This document shows positions 1 through 8,700 of a stretch of DNA of 64,000 nt, piece by piece. The first letter of the stretch is position 1, and every line of letters starts with the position of its first letter. A program made the translations under genes and the position numbers. The notes below the pieces were generated by a model. That model did no database searches. It was not told where the DNA came from and saw only the letters and a program-made list of their open reading frames with translations. The stretch comes from Pelagovum sp. HNIBRBA483 (GTDB lineage Bacteria; Pseudomonadota; Alphaproteobacteria; Rhodobacterales; Rhodobacteraceae). The stretch covers positions 868,001 to 932,000 of the forward strand of contig NZ_CP162412.1 in the NCBI RefSeq assembly GCF_040931995.1, read 5' to 3'.

Positions 1-346
1 ATGCCTGTGCTGCGCGGTTGAGTGCGATGACGGTGCGGTCATCGCCGCTGCCTGCGTAATCCTCGCTGGTGAGTTCGTGCGGCAGGTCGATCATGAAGCC
101 GGAATTGCGGCCTGCTGCGCCGGTGGCAATGGTGCTCGCATCAAGGAGCGCGATACGGGCTTCAGGCGCCAGTTGGCGCAGGCGGCGGGCGGCAGACAGG
201 CCAGCAAAGCCCGCGCCGATCACGGTAAAGTCTGCGGTGTGCGTGCCTTCGAGCGGGGGCGCGGGCGTTCGCGGCGGGAGAATTGCGCTCCACGCGGCGG
301 GGCCGCGATGAACGGGCAAGCGACGGGCGCGGAACTCGGTTGTCAT
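1..346 (-). CDS. FAD-dependent oxidoreductase (DAO family), N-terminal part
   Basis: The first 115 residues of a leftward gene that runs off the window edge. About 40 residues in there is a dinucleotide-binding motif reading VIGAGFAGLSAARRL, followed by the acidic end of the second strand (ALLDAS) and a GAAGRNSGF segment; together these are the FAD-binding start of D-amino-acid-oxidase-like flavoproteins. Such enzymes oxidise secondary or primary amines or amino acids to imines. Its ATG overlaps the stop of the upstream ProC-like gene (ATGA), so the two are translationally coupled and this is the last visible gene of the 1-4.2 kb operon. Substrate cannot be read; the neighbours suggest an amino-acid or cyclic imino-acid. 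Confidence 0.85.
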   Translation of the reverse strand, partial: MTTEFRARRLPVHRGPAAWSAILPPRTPAPPLEGTHTADFTVIGAGFAGLSAARRLRQLAPEARIALLDASTIATGAAGRNSGFMIDLPHELTSEDYAGSGDDRTVIALNRAAQA

Positions 347-1098
347 GCGTCGGGCAGTCCAAGGCGGGGGCGGAAGGCATCAAGGCCGCGGGTCAGCTCG
401 GTACGCGCCGGTGCCATGTGATCGCGCAAGGTGGCGTTGAAGCCGCCTTCGGTGGAGAGGCTGTCCAGCGCGGATTGGACCTCGCCTGACCCATCAAAGC
501 GCATGCCGCGGAAATAGCCTGCGATCAGGGCCGCGACATAGGCTTCCGCACCCGCTGCGTTGCCTGTCAGACCAGCGAGCCAATCGGCGGTATGCTGGAT
601 CTCGGCCAAGACGGCCGAGGAGAGCGCACAGGCGGCCATGTGTGCGTTGAAGCCATCCTGCGTGGTGCAGGGGACGATGATGTTTTCGCCACCGAAAAGC
701 GCCGCAACGCTGCCGGAATCGGGGTAGACGGGCAAGGGACAGCCGCCTTGATCGATGAAGGGAAGCGGGATGGTGAGCGAAATATTGGTAGCGGGCGCAC
801 AAAGGGGCGCGACGCGGGCAAGCGGCATGTCGGCCATGACCGAGATGACTTGTTGATCGGCACGGAAGGGGAGTGTGGGCAGCACATCTTCAGCAACATC
901 TGCCATGAGGCATAGGACGACAGTGCTGCTCAGGGCTGTGACCTCCTCGTTGCTTGCGACCGAAACATCGGGCAGTTGGGCAAGCTCAGTGGCAACGCGG
1001 GCGTTGCGCTCGGAGACGCGGATCGTGTGGCCGCGCCCAGTGAGGGCGCGGACCATGCAAGCGGCGATTTCGCCAGTGCCTATGAAACCGATATGCAT
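343..1098 (-). CDS. NAD(P)-binding reductase of the ProC (pyrroline-5-carboxylate reductase) type
   Basis: A 251-residue protein starting MHIGFIGTGEIAACMVRAL, the Rossmann fingerprint of ProC and related beta-hydroxyacid-dehydrogenase-like reductases. The C-terminal third is helical and contains EGGFNATLRDHM, in the place where ProC has its PGGT-type dimerisation helix. This supports a ProC-like imine reductase rather than a 6-phosphogluconate-type dehydrogenase. It is close to ProC length (about 270). Start and stop overlap the neighbouring genes by 1 and 4 bases, so it sits inside a tight operon with an aldehyde dehydrogenase upstream and a flavin amine oxidase downstream. A role in recycling or reducing a cyclic imine in that pathway is inferred, not shown; it is unlikely to be the housekeeping proline biosynthesis enzyme. 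Confidence 0.75.
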   Translation of the reverse strand: MHIGFIGTGEIAACMVRALTGRGHTIRVSERNARVATELAQLPDVSVASNEEVTALSSTVVLCLMADVAEDVLPTLPFRADQQVISVMADMPLARVAPLCAPATNISLTIPLPFIDQGGCPLPVYPDSGSVAALFGGENIIVPCTTQDGFNAHMAACALSSAVLAEIQHTADWLAGLTGNAAGAEAYVAALIAGYFRGMRFDGSGEVQSALDSLSTEGGFNATLRDHMAPARTELTRGLDAFRPRLGLPDA

Positions 1099-2549
1099 CA
1101 GTCGACGGCCTCATCCGCGTCATCAGCCAGATCAATCCAGACGGTTTTCAGCTGGGTATATTGATCGTGGGCATGAATGCCGTTGTCGCGCCCGCCGAAG
1201 CCGGACTGTTTGAAGCCGCCGAACGGGGTGGAAATATCCCCTTCGCCAAAGCTGTTAACCGTGACAGTGCCAGCGCGGATGGCGCGGGCGCCGCGGATAG
1301 CGCGTTTGATATTGGCGGTGAAGATGGAGGCGCACAGGCCGTAGTCGGTGTCGTTGGCAAGCGCGATTGCTTCGTCAAAGCCGCTAACGGGGATCACGCT
1401 GAGGACAGGGCCAAAGATTTCTTCGCGGGCGAGGGTGCTGTTATTGTCCGCGACCTCGATCACCGTAGCCTCGACAAAGCCGTTCTCGGCCTTGCCGCCA
1501 AGGACAATGTTCTCGGCCTGATCGAGATAGCCGCAGACCTTATCGTAGTGGGCTTTGCTGACCAGAGCGCCCATGCGTGTCTCTGGGTCGAGCGGGTCGC
1601 CGACGTTCCACTGTTTGGCGTGGTGGGCGATGCGGACGAGGAGGTCGTCCTTGACCTTTTTGTGCACGATCAGGCGGGAGGAGGCGGAGCAGTTTTCGCC
1701 CATGTTCCAGAATGCGCCATTGACGATGTGCTGCGCGACGCGGTCGAGGTTTTCGGCGTCGTCCAAGACGATGGCGGGGTTTTTGCCGCCCATTTCCAGG
1801 GTGACTTCCTTGGCGTTGGATTCGGCGGAATAGCCGAGGAAGCGCTTGCCGGTCACGGTCGAGCCGGTGAAGGACACCGCATCGACATCCAGATGGCGGC
1901 CGAGCGGTTCGCCCACCTCGGCGCCACTGCCGGGCAGGACGTTCAGTACGCCACGAGGGAGGCCCGCCTCGGATGCCAGTTCCGCGATGCGCAGGGCGGT
2001 GAGGCTGGTTTCCTCTGCGGGTTTGACGATCACCGAGCAACCGGCGGCGAGCGCGGGGCCGATCTTCCACGCCAGCATGAGCAGTGGGAAGTTCCACGGC
2101 AGAACAAGGCCCACGACGCCCACAGGCTCGCGCAGCACCATGGAGATATGTTCGTCGCTCGCGGGGGAGACTTGATCGTAGATCTTGTCGATCAGTTCGG
2201 CGTGCCATTTGAGGCAGTTGATGGTTTCTGGCACATCGACCGTTTCGCAATCGAAGATGGTTTTGCCGCTGTCGAGGCTTTCCATCACCGCCAGTTCGCG
2301 GGCGTTGCGGGTGATCAGCTTGTACAGGCGGATCAGCACGTCCTTGCGCGCGGCAGGTGGCAGGCGGGACCAACGGCCATCGTCGAAGGCTTCCCGCGCT
2401 TTGAGAACAGCGAAATCCACGTCCTCCGCGCCACAGGCGGCCACCTCAGCGAGGGCTGTGCCGGTCGCGGGGTTGGTGGTGGTGAAGGTCTTGCCCGAGA
2501 TGGCGGGGCGATAGCCGCCGTCGATGAAAGCGCCAGAAGGGAAGGCCAT
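1098..2549 (-). CDS. NAD(P)-dependent aldehyde dehydrogenase
   Basis: A full-length ALDH superfamily enzyme of at least 483 residues. Visible hallmarks are WNFP with the oxyanion Asn, SFTGST in the cofactor site, EMGGKNP with the general-base Glu, GENCSASSR with the catalytic Cys, and EEIFGPVLSV towards the C terminus. It oxidises an aldehyde or semialdehyde to the acid. The gene follows the DHDPS-family gene, an arrangement known for pathways that yield 2-ketoglutarate semialdehyde, so that is a candidate substrate (inference). The reading frame stays open upstream of the annotated ATG back to the preceding stop at 2598-2600, and the residues there (LLTRDEYHAIASG) look like a genuine ALDH N terminus, so translation may begin at a CTG near 2583-2588; no ATG or GTG exists in that stretch. 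Confidence 0.9.
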   Translation of the reverse strand: MAFPSGAFIDGGYRPAISGKTFTTTNPATGTALAEVAACGAEDVDFAVLKAREAFDDGRWSRLPPAARKDVLIRLYKLITRNARELAVMESLDSGKTIFDCETVDVPETINCLKWHAELIDKIYDQVSPASDEHISMVLREPVGVVGLVLPWNFPLLMLAWKIGPALAAGCSVIVKPAEETSLTALRIAELASEAGLPRGVLNVLPGSGAEVGEPLGRHLDVDAVSFTGSTVTGKRFLGYSAESNAKEVTLEMGGKNPAIVLDDAENLDRVAQHIVNGAFWNMGENCSASSRLIVHKKVKDDLLVRIAHHAKQWNVGDPLDPETRMGALVSKAHYDKVCGYLDQAENIVLGGKAENGFVEATVIEVADNNSTLAREEIFGPVLSVIPVSGFDEAIALANDTDYGLCASIFTANIKRAIRGARAIRAGTVTVNSFGEGDISTPFGGFKQSGFGGRDNGIHAHDQYTQLKTVWIDLADDADEAVD

Positions 2550-2597
2550 GCCGGAGGCTATGGCGTGGTATTCGTCGCGTGTCAGCAGTCCTATGGT

Positions 2598-3515
2598 TCA
2601 GCCCTCCGCACGGATGTCAGCAATGGTTTTCTTCAGCACGCGCACGACCTGTTCGAGCGCGCGTTTGTCGTCTTTGTTCAGCCCTTTGAGGGGTGGGCGC
2701 ATCGCGCCAGCGTCGATCCCGTTCATGGTGACGCCGTGTTTGATCGTCTGGATGAATTTGCCGCCCTGTTCGAGGACGCGCATCAGCGGCATCATTGCGG
2801 ACATGATCCGGCGGCCTTTGGCGAAATTGCCTTCGATGACGCAGGCCTCATAGAGCGCGACATGTTCTTCGGGCAGGAAGTTCGACCCGCCGCAGACCCA
2901 GAACGGGGCACCCCAAGCAAAGAATTCGAGCGCCTGATCGTCCATCCCGCAGCCAAGCTGGATATGCGGGTAGTCGCGGGCGAGGAGGTGGACGCGGTTG
3001 ATATCGCCCGAGCTTTCCTTGATGCCGCAGAAATTACGGCTGCGGCCGACGCGATCAAGAAACTCCTCGCCCATCATTGTGCCGGTGCGGTGTGGGTAGT
3101 TGTAGAGCATGATCGGCAGATCGGCGGCCTTGTCGATGGCGAGCGCATTTAGCGCGTTTTCCCGGTCTGTCGGCACGGAATAGGGCGGGCTGGCGAGCAG
3201 GATCGCATCGGCGCCCATCTCGCGGGCACCGGAAGCGAGCGCGATGGAGTCGCTGGTCAGCATGGCGCCGGTGCCGATTACGAGCGGCAAGCGCCCCTTC
3301 AGTTGATCATGGGTGAAGCGCGCGATTTCCAGCCGTTCGGCGACGGTCTGGGCGTAGTTTTCGCCTGTGGAACCGCCGGAGATCAGGCCGTGCACGCCCT
3401 TCGAGATCAGAAACTCGATCACCTCTGCCAATGCATCCCAATTCACGGAATAATCGTCATGATAGGGGGTGACGACGGGGGTGTAGATGCCGTCAAATTT
3501 GAAAATGGGTGTCAT
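2598..3515 (-). CDS. Dihydrodipicolinate synthase/N-acetylneuraminate lyase family protein
   Basis: A 305-residue class I aldolase-type TIM barrel. It shows GGSTGEN near residue 48, the YNYPHRTG segment with the catalytic Tyr, and GIKESSGD with the Schiff-base Lys, so the active site is intact. Family members either condense or cleave pyruvate adducts, or dehydrate or deaminate 2-keto-3-deoxy acids and hydroxyproline-derived imines. It is in an operon with an aldehyde dehydrogenase and a flavin amine oxidase and not with lysine genes, which argues for catabolism rather than lysine biosynthesis. 1-Pyrroline-4-hydroxy-2-carboxylate deaminase or a keto-deoxy-sugar-acid dehydratase are the leading possibilities; the sequence alone does not choose between them. 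Confidence 0.85.
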   Translation of the reverse strand: MTPIFKFDGIYTPVVTPYHDDYSVNWDALAEVIEFLISKGVHGLISGGSTGENYAQTVAERLEIARFTHDQLKGRLPLVIGTGAMLTSDSIALASGAREMGADAILLASPPYSVPTDRENALNALAIDKAADLPIMLYNYPHRTGTMMGEEFLDRVGRSRNFCGIKESSGDINRVHLLARDYPHIQLGCGMDDQALEFFAWGAPFWVCGGSNFLPEEHVALYEACVIEGNFAKGRRIMSAMMPLMRVLEQGGKFIQTIKHGVTMNGIDAGAMRPPLKGLNKDDKRALEQVVRVLKKTIADIRAEG

Positions 3516-3523
3516 GAGCTTTC

Positions 3524-4231
3524 TTACGCTGAGGATTGAGGGAAGGTGCCGAGCGGCGCGTCAAGGGCGGTGGGCATGACGAACATTTCGATTTGTCCGC
3601 GTGAGAGGTGCCAGTGGTCATGCGCCAATTGCGCGGCGCCCTCTTCGTCGCCTGTTGCTATGGCCGCGATTATCGCGTCGTGATGGTCGCTGGCGGTGGA
3701 GAGGTTATCCGCCATTTTGTTGTTTTGAGGGCGATAGAAGGTCATGCCGATCCGCGCATGGTCGATCAGCAGTCGGTTGAAGGATGGGATGAGGTAAACG
3801 TTACCAGCCATCTCGCCCGTAATCTCGTGAAAGCGGTTGTTGGCGAGGGCGCGCTGGGCGGCGTCACCCGAGCGGAGTGCCGATTTGAACGCATCCTGCG
3901 CGCTGCGGAGGCTCTCGATCTGCTGCAGCTGTGCGTTTTGCGCGGCGAGGCGCAGGACGGCGGAATAGATCATCGGGGCCGCAAGGAAGAAATCGCGTAA
4001 AGTGGTGTGCGACATCTCTGCGACGCGGGCACCACGACCTGCGTGAAGCTGCAGGAAACCCTCACCCGCCAGTTCGCGAAATACTTCGCGCAGAGGGGTG
4101 CGCGATAAGCCGAAGGTGTCGCTCAGGGCAACCTCGTCGAGATCCGCGCCGGGGCGGAGTTGCATCGTCAGGATCGACGTCTTCAGGTGCGACTGGAGCG
4201 CCTGCTTCCTGTCTTTGACCGTCTTTTCCAA
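3524..4231 (-). CDS. GntR-family (FadR/FCD subfamily) transcriptional regulator
   Basis: A 235-residue regulator with an N-terminal winged helix (DEVALSDTFGLSRTPLREVF, about residues 31-50, the GntR signature) and a C-terminal all-helical FCD domain. The FCD domain carries the metal and ligand residues spread over NNRFHEITGEMAGN and SDHHDAIIAAI, ending with a conserved HW. Members sense small organic acids and usually repress the adjacent catabolic genes. It is the first gene of the leftward operon, only 8 bases before the DHDPS-family gene, so it probably controls its own operon. It also shares a promoter region with the divergent GlxA-type regulator. Ligand unknown. Confidence 0.9.
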   Translation of the reverse strand: MEKTVKDRKQALQSHLKTSILTMQLRPGADLDEVALSDTFGLSRTPLREVFRELAGEGFLQLHAGRGARVAEMSHTTLRDFFLAAPMIYSAVLRLAAQNAQLQQIESLRSAQDAFKSALRSGDAAQRALANNRFHEITGEMAGNVYLIPSFNRLLIDHARIGMTFYRPQNNKMADNLSTASDHHDAIIAAIATGDEEGAAQLAHDHWHLSRGQIEMFVMPTALDAPLGTFPQSSA

Positions 4232-4298
4232 TTTGGCAGCCTCCTTTCAGGATCGGGGAGAAGTGATTCCATTTGTATTGGTGTTGTGTTTACAAATT

Positions 4299-4311
4299 AT
4301 ACATATTGTAT
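4299..4311. promoter_or_regulatory. Candidate GntR operator in the divergent promoter region
   Basis: An inverted repeat ATACA-tat-TGTAT lies in the AT-rich 155-base gap between the GntR gene and the GlxA-type gene. TGTA/TACA half-sites are common in operators of FCD-type GntR proteins. A second, looser TGTA...TACA pair lies just upstream (around 4274-4294). Assignment to this regulator is inference. Confidence 0.4.
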
Positions 4312-4386
4312 TCAATCATGAATTATGCAGAAATATCGCATGGCCTCGCCTTGGCCCGTTTCCGTTCCTTGCCTCCGTAGTCGCGC

Positions 4387-5337
4387 ATGACAAAGACACA
4401 GCATTTTGCCTTTGCATTGGTGGAAGAGTTTTCCCACCTCGCTTTCTCCTGTGCGGTGGAGCCATTGCGGATCGCTAATCTGATCAGTGGTGCGCCGCTC
4501 TATGAGTGGTCGTTCCTGTCAGAGGATGGCGAGCGGGCGACTTGCTCGAACGGGTCGGTGACGTTGGTACATCACTCATTTGCAGAGCCGCCGGCCTGTG
4601 ACCGGCTGTTTGTTTTGTCGGGCATCAACATGAACAAGCATGTCACCAAGCCACTTGCCGCGATGTTGCGGCGGGAGAAGGCGCGCGGGCGAGCGATTGG
4701 GGCGCTGTGTTCTGCGGCGTGGGTGCTGGCGGAGCTGGGATTCCTCAATGGGCAGAAAGCGGCGATACACTGGGATTATCACGATAGTTTCATGGACCGT
4801 TTCCCCGCTGTCGGGTTGGTGCGGAATGTTTTCGTGGCCGATGAGAAGCACATCACGGCCTCTGGTGGCACGGCCACGGCGGATTTGATGCTGCATCTGA
4901 TCGAAAAGGACCACGGCTATGACCTGTCGATCGCGGTGGCAGATCAGATGGTTTATACGGCGGCGCGTGAGGCGACGGCGGAACAGCGTGTCTCGCTCCA
5001 GTCACGTTCGGGGATGCGAAATGCCCATATGGCCAAGGCGATCCAGATGATGCGCGACAGCCTCGAAGATCCGATATCGCCATCGGTGATTGCAGCCGAG
5101 ATCGGGATATCGACGCGCCAGCTGGAGAGACTCTTCGGGAAATACCTCAACACCTCGCCCAAGAAATATTACATGGAAATCCGGCTGGAGAGGGCGCGGC
5201 ACCTTTTGGTGCAAACGGAAGCGTCGATCATTGATGTTGCGTTTTCCTGCGGTTTCGAAAATCCGGGCCATTTTTCGCGGGTCTATAAGGCAGCCTTCGG
5301 GATCACGCCGATGTCGCAGCGGAGCCGCCTGAGCTAG
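4387..5337 (+). CDS. GlxA-family transcriptional regulator (DJ-1/PfpI domain plus AraC HTH)
   Basis: 316 residues. The N-terminal half (about 1-190) is a class I glutamine-amidotransferase/DJ-1-like fold with ALCSAAWVLAELGFLNG, where the Cys corresponds to the nucleophile elbow, and IHWDYHDSF. The C-terminal 100 residues contain two AraC-type helix-turn-helix motifs (VIAAEIGISTRQLERLFGKY and SIIDVAFSCGFENPGHFSRV). Regulators of this architecture (GbdR, ArgR, CdhR types) activate catabolism of quaternary amines or amino acids, which fits the divergent operon. It does not overlap its neighbours and is divergent from the GntR gene, so it may be a second, activating input to the same pathway. The ligand is not readable. 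Confidence 0.9.
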   Translation: MTKTQHFAFALVEEFSHLAFSCAVEPLRIANLISGAPLYEWSFLSEDGERATCSNGSVTLVHHSFAEPPACDRLFVLSGINMNKHVTKPLAAMLRREKARGRAIGALCSAAWVLAELGFLNGQKAAIHWDYHDSFMDRFPAVGLVRNVFVADEKHITASGGTATADLMLHLIEKDHGYDLSIAVADQMVYTAAREATAEQRVSLQSRSGMRNAHMAKAIQMMRDSLEDPISPSVIAAEIGISTRQLERLFGKYLNTSPKKYYMEIRLERARHLLVQTEASIIDVAFSCGFENPGHFSRVYKAAFGITPMSQRSRLS

Positions 5338-5364
5338 AGGCCTGCGACGTAAAATACCTATACA

Positions 5365-5384
5365 TTAGCCGCCAGACCGGCTAA
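5365..5384 (+). terminator. Stem-loop after the GlxA-type gene
   Basis: TTAGCCG-CCAGAC-CGGCTAA forms a perfect 7-bp stem with a 6-base loop 28 bases after the stop codon. There is no clear T tract after it, so it may be only a weak or factor-assisted terminator. Confidence 0.35.
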
Positions 5385-5426
5385 GTGCGGCGCTTGTTGC
5401 CCTGAATAGGCGCCCAGCGGCCGCCG

Positions 5427-7622
5427 ATGAGACGTCTCGGCCGGATGAATTGCCCTCCCATAGAAAAGAACGATACTGTGAAACCGACCCTCCGCGAAGC
5501 GCTTGATGAGCGCGGATACACGACCCTAACCCCTGTGCAGAATGCTGTCCTTGACCCTGAACTTGCGGGGCGGGATTTGCTTGTCTCCGCGCAGACAGGG
5601 TCGGGCAAGACGCTGGCTTTTGGCCTTTCGATCGCACCGGAGCTGTTGGGGGATGTGGACCATTTTGCACCAGCTGCGACGCCTTTGGCACTGGTGATTG
5701 CGCCGACGCGGGAACTGGCTTTGCAGGTGAAGCGCGAATTGGCGTGGCTTTTCGAGAAGGCCGGTGCCGTGGTGGCCTCTTGCGTGGGCGGGATGGACAT
5801 GCGCGACGAACGCCGCGCCTTGGCACGCGGGGCGCATATTGTCGCCGCAACGCCGGGCCGCTTGCGCGATCATATCATGCGTGGGTCGATTGACCTTCAG
5901 CAGGTTAAGGCGGTCGTGCTCGATGAGGCCGACGAGATGCTGGATCTCGGATTCCGTGAGGAACTGGAATTCATCTTGGGTGAAGTGCCAGAAGAGCGCC
6001 GCACTTTGTTGTTCTCCGCAACGGTTCCGGCTGCGATCAACGCGCTTGCGAAGCGCTACCAGAGCGATGCGCAGCGGGTGATTGTGAAATCGGAAGAAAA
6101 GCAGCACGCTGATATTGATTATCGGGCCTACCTTGTTGCGGATCGTGATGTGGATAACGCGGTGATCAATGCGCTGCGCTATTTCGAGGCACCCAATGCG
6201 ATCGTTTTTGCCAACACGCGGGCGATGGTGAGCCGCCTTGCGACGCGGCTGTCGAACCGTGGTTTCCGCGCGGTGGCTCTTTCTGGTGAGCTGTCGCAGA
6301 CGGAACGGACCCATGCGCTGCAAGCGATGCGCGACGGGCGGGCCGAGGTTTGCGTGGCGACGGATGTGGCGGCGCGGGGTATTGACCTGCCGAAGCTGGA
6401 TTTGGTGGTGCATGCCGAATTGCCCACGAACCATGAAACATTGCTCCACCGCTCTGGCCGGACGGGCCGCGCGGGGCGGAAGGGCGTGAGCGCGCTGATC
6501 GTCACGAAGAAATCCCGCAAGAAGGCAGAGCGTATTCTGAAGGGTGCGCGGCTGACGGCGGCATGGAGCGACGCACCATCGGCGGAAGAAGTCGAGGCGC
6601 AGGACGATGTGCGCATGTTTGCGGATCCCGCTTGGGCCGAACCGATTGCCGAGACGGAAGAAGCTATCGTCGGGAAAATGACCGAGCGGTTTACGGCCAC
6701 GCAGATCGCGGCTGCATATTTGCGGCTGCGGCGGACGCTGAGATCCGCGCCGGAAGAGTTGAGCAGCTCTGATGCGAAGCCCGAGCCGCGTGCGCCGTTT
6801 GGGCCAAGCGTCTGGTTCTCCATTTCAGGCGGGCGGGCTGTTGGTGCCGAGCCGCGCCGGTTGCTGCCGATGCTGTGCAAGGCTGGTGGGCTGGGCAAGG
6901 ATGACATTGGTGCCATTCGAGTGCGGGCGGAGCAATCCTTCGTGCAGGTGCTAGAGGCCAGTGCGCCGAAACTGCTGGCAGCTGTTGGCGACGGTGGCGA
7001 GCTGGAGCCGGGTGCGCAGTTGCAGAAACTGGACGAAGCGCCGGATTTGGGCGGTGATCACAAGCCTGCACGCGGTGCGCCGAAGCGGCATGACAGCGGT
7101 GAGCGGCCATTTAAGCGCAAAGCGCGGGAGGAAGCGAAACCGCGCGTGAAGGCTGAACGCGCAAAGGCAAGCCCGCAGGAAGAGGAACTGCGTAAAGAGG
7201 CGGTCACTTCTTGGTCGCGTCCGGCCCCTGCGGCGAAGCCTCGCGACGGTGGCAAGCCGCGCGATGGCGCCAAGCCGCGGGATGGTGCCAAGCCGCGGGA
7301 TGGTGCGAAGCCGCGTTTTGCCGATCGGGCGCGTGATGTTGGCAAGCCATTGCATGATCGCAAGAAGCGCGACGCTGGCAAACCGGGTGACGCAGGCAAA
7401 CCGCGCGGTGGCAAACCCGCTTGGGAAGGTGGCAAGCCGCGGGATGGCGAACAGCCAGCGCGTCGGAAGTCGGACAAGGCGAGAGATAACAAGGGTAAGC
7501 CGGCAGGGCCGCCGCCCCCTACGGGCAAGCCCTCCAGCAAGAAAAACAAGGCGCGTGCAGTGGCTGCGACGACTGCCAAGCAGGATGCATCTGGGAAGAA
7601 GCGGCGCAAGGACAAGCCCTAA
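5427..7622 (+). CDS. DEAD-box ATP-dependent RNA helicase with DbpA-type C-terminal domain
   Basis: 731 residues. The helicase core (about 20-390) has every motif: TLTPVQ (Q motif), AQTGSGKT (Walker A), PTRELA, TPGR, DEAD, SAT, then [10 protein letters not shown] and [11 protein letters not shown] in the second RecA domain. Residues about 465-540 resemble the DbpA/CsdA RNA-binding fold ([20 protein letters not shown]). The last 190 residues are a basic, low-complexity tail rich in KPRDG units. It probably acts in ribosome assembly or RNA decay. The beginning is uncertain: ATG 5427 and ATG 5445 are in frame, and GTG 5478 would start at VKPTLREAL, nearer where homologues usually begin; none has a strong ribosome binding site. 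Confidence 0.92.
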   Translation: MRRLGRMNCPPIEKNDTVKPTLREALDERGYTTLTPVQNAVLDPELAGRDLLVSAQTGSGKTLAFGLSIAPELLGDVDHFAPAATPLALVIAPTRELALQVKRELAWLFEKAGAVVASCVGGMDMRDERRALARGAHIVAATPGRLRDHIMRGSIDLQQVKAVVLDEADEMLDLGFREELEFILGEVPEERRTLLFSATVPAAINALAKRYQSDAQRVIVKSEEKQHADIDYRAYLVADRDVDNAVINALRYFEAPNAIVFANTRAMVSRLATRLSNRGFRAVALSGELSQTERTHALQAMRDGRAEVCVATDVAARGIDLPKLDLVVHAELPTNHETLLHRSGRTGRAGRKGVSALIVTKKSRKKAERILKGARLTAAWSDAPSAEEVEAQDDVRMFADPAWAEPIAETEEAIVGKMTERFTATQIAAAYLRLRRTLRSAPEELSSSDAKPEPRAPFGPSVWFSISGGRAVGAEPRRLLPMLCKAGGLGKDDIGAIRVRAEQSFVQVLEASAPKLLAAVGDGGELEPGAQLQKLDEAPDLGGDHKPARGAPKRHDSGERPFKRKAREEAKPRVKAERAKASPQEEELRKEAVTSWSRPAPAAKPRDGGKPRDGAKPRDGAKPRDGAKPRFADRARDVGKPLHDRKKRDAGKPGDAGKPRGGKPAWEGGKPRDGEQPARRKSDKARDNKGKPAGPPPPTGKPSSKKNKARAVAATTAKQDASGKKRRKDKP
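7236..7307 (+). repeat. Four tandem 18-bp units inside the helicase gene
   Basis: Four consecutive near-identical 18-base units of the type AAGCCGCGGGATGGTGCC encode [12 protein letters not shown]. Degenerate copies continue to about 7450. Copy number is likely to vary between strains by slippage; the unit is a multiple of three, so the frame is kept. Confidence 0.85.
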
Positions 7623-8174
7623 CGGCAGGTTAATCCCGCATGTGCCGAGGCCGGAGCGACACGCCTGCGGCCTGTTCTTCCTGCTGAGGTGGGTGAAGTT
7701 CAGGGGCAGGCTGCATTTGATGCAATTTGCACCAGAAACGGCGTGCGCGGTTCGGCTTGCGGCGGGATATCACGCGCATGGATGTAGTGACCCCTTTGGA
7801 CAGCGCGTAAGAGGGAAAGGCGGGCGGTATCTGTTGCCAGCAGCGCAGGTGACGCTCCGCCCGGGTAGCGTGCTTTAATCATCGGAACTGATGCGGCGGG
7901 GCCTGACCTTCCGTCGCTCAATCTGTGCGATCCGGCCGGATGGCGGCCTCGCGCTCGACTGTCTGGCGAAACGTCCCTGAAAACAGCGAAGCTACAGGGA
8001 ACAACTGCCGATTTTGCCAATATTCCGGCCCAACTCTCGAGATCTTTTGCCGCGTTGGCAGGTCGGAGCTGGGGAAACTCGTTGTCACATGCCAACGGTT
8101 TTGCACCGCGCAGAAAGATGGTCGTGAAGCCCCAAAAAGGGGCTCCAAGGTTTTATACAATAGAAGGCGCTTTA
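7623..8174. other. 552-base interval without a recognisable gene
   Basis: No reading frame here has a convincing start, ribosome binding site or recognisable protein. Just after the helicase stop an AGGCCG/CGGCCT hairpin (7648-7673) followed by a short pyrimidine run may end helicase transcription. The rest looks like decayed or spacer sequence. Confidence 0.5.
8128..8144 (-). terminator. Hairpin after the ABM-fold gene
   Basis: AGCCCC-AAAAA-GGGGCT is a 6-bp stem located 31 bases beyond the stop of the leftward gene at 8175. The poly-U loop and only a weak T run afterwards make it a modest terminator. Confidence 0.45.
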
Positions 8175-8603
8175 TTAGCGGTCGAACCCGCCGATTTGAT
8201 CGTAGAAGGTCGCCCCAAAGCCCGCCAAACCTTCCCGAACGCCACCTTCGGCAGGGCCGTAGACCTGAAGCCCTGTTGGGGACAATATTGCCAGAAAACG
8301 TTCTGCAAAGTGTTCGCCAAAGTTGCCGAGATGGATACCTGCGTCAGCGTTGGTTTCGTAGCGTTCGTTGATGTGGATCATATTTCCCGAACGATGCCAT
8401 TCGTATGACTTCGCGCCGGCTTCGGCCATCGTGGCTTCGACCATCTCTGCCATAAGCGCGTTGAAAGCATCGTCTTGGCCATCGGCCAATTCAACGGAAA
8501 GTGTCCATGCGATGTCATCTGTGTTTTCGGCCATTGCTGTCGTCATGAGTCCTCCAATCAGCAGTGCTGCTGTCGTTGCTGTTTTGATCGATTTGATAAT
8601 CAT
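8175..8603 (-). CDS. Exported protein with antibiotic-biosynthesis-monooxygenase (ABM) fold
   Basis: 142 residues with an N-terminal signal peptide (lysines at 4 and 7, a hydrophobic stretch to about residue 25, cleavage after AMA). The mature part is a single dimeric alpha-beta-barrel domain. Its marks are WTLSVELADGQDDAFNALM at the start, the YEWHRSG strand, the INERYE strand and a helix ending HFAERF. ABM proteins include quinol monooxygenases and haem-degrading enzymes, but exported versions have no well-defined role. The gene is 97 bases downstream of, and codirectional with, the HD/LuxR gene, so the pair may be co-expressed or the regulator may control it. Confidence 0.75.
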   Translation of the reverse strand: MIIKSIKTATTAALLIGGLMTTAMAENTDDIAWTLSVELADGQDDAFNALMAEMVEATMAEAGAKSYEWHRSGNMIHINERYETNADAGIHLGNFGEHFAERFLAILSPTGLQVYGPAEGGVREGLAGFGATFYDQIGGFDR

Positions 8604-8700
8604 TTCGGTTCCTTCGGTTTATCCGGCGATCTGGTTGTCGCCGTTAAAGCCAAGGTGCAGCAAAGTGGATTTCCGGTGTATCAGGAGTCTTCCCTATTTT

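Noticed and set aside
1161-3152. A 663-codon plus-strand frame across the aldehyde dehydrogenase and DHDPS-family genes
   Set aside because: Both genes on the minus strand have full catalytic motifs; the plus-strand product has none and crosses two gene borders.
7230-7450. Tandem repeats considered as a CRISPR array
   Set aside because: Units are 18 bases, contiguous without spacers, in frame and inside a coding region.
7700-8095. A 131-codon minus-strand frame in the gap after the helicase
   Set aside because: No ribosome binding site, no domain and a composition like random high-GC sequence.
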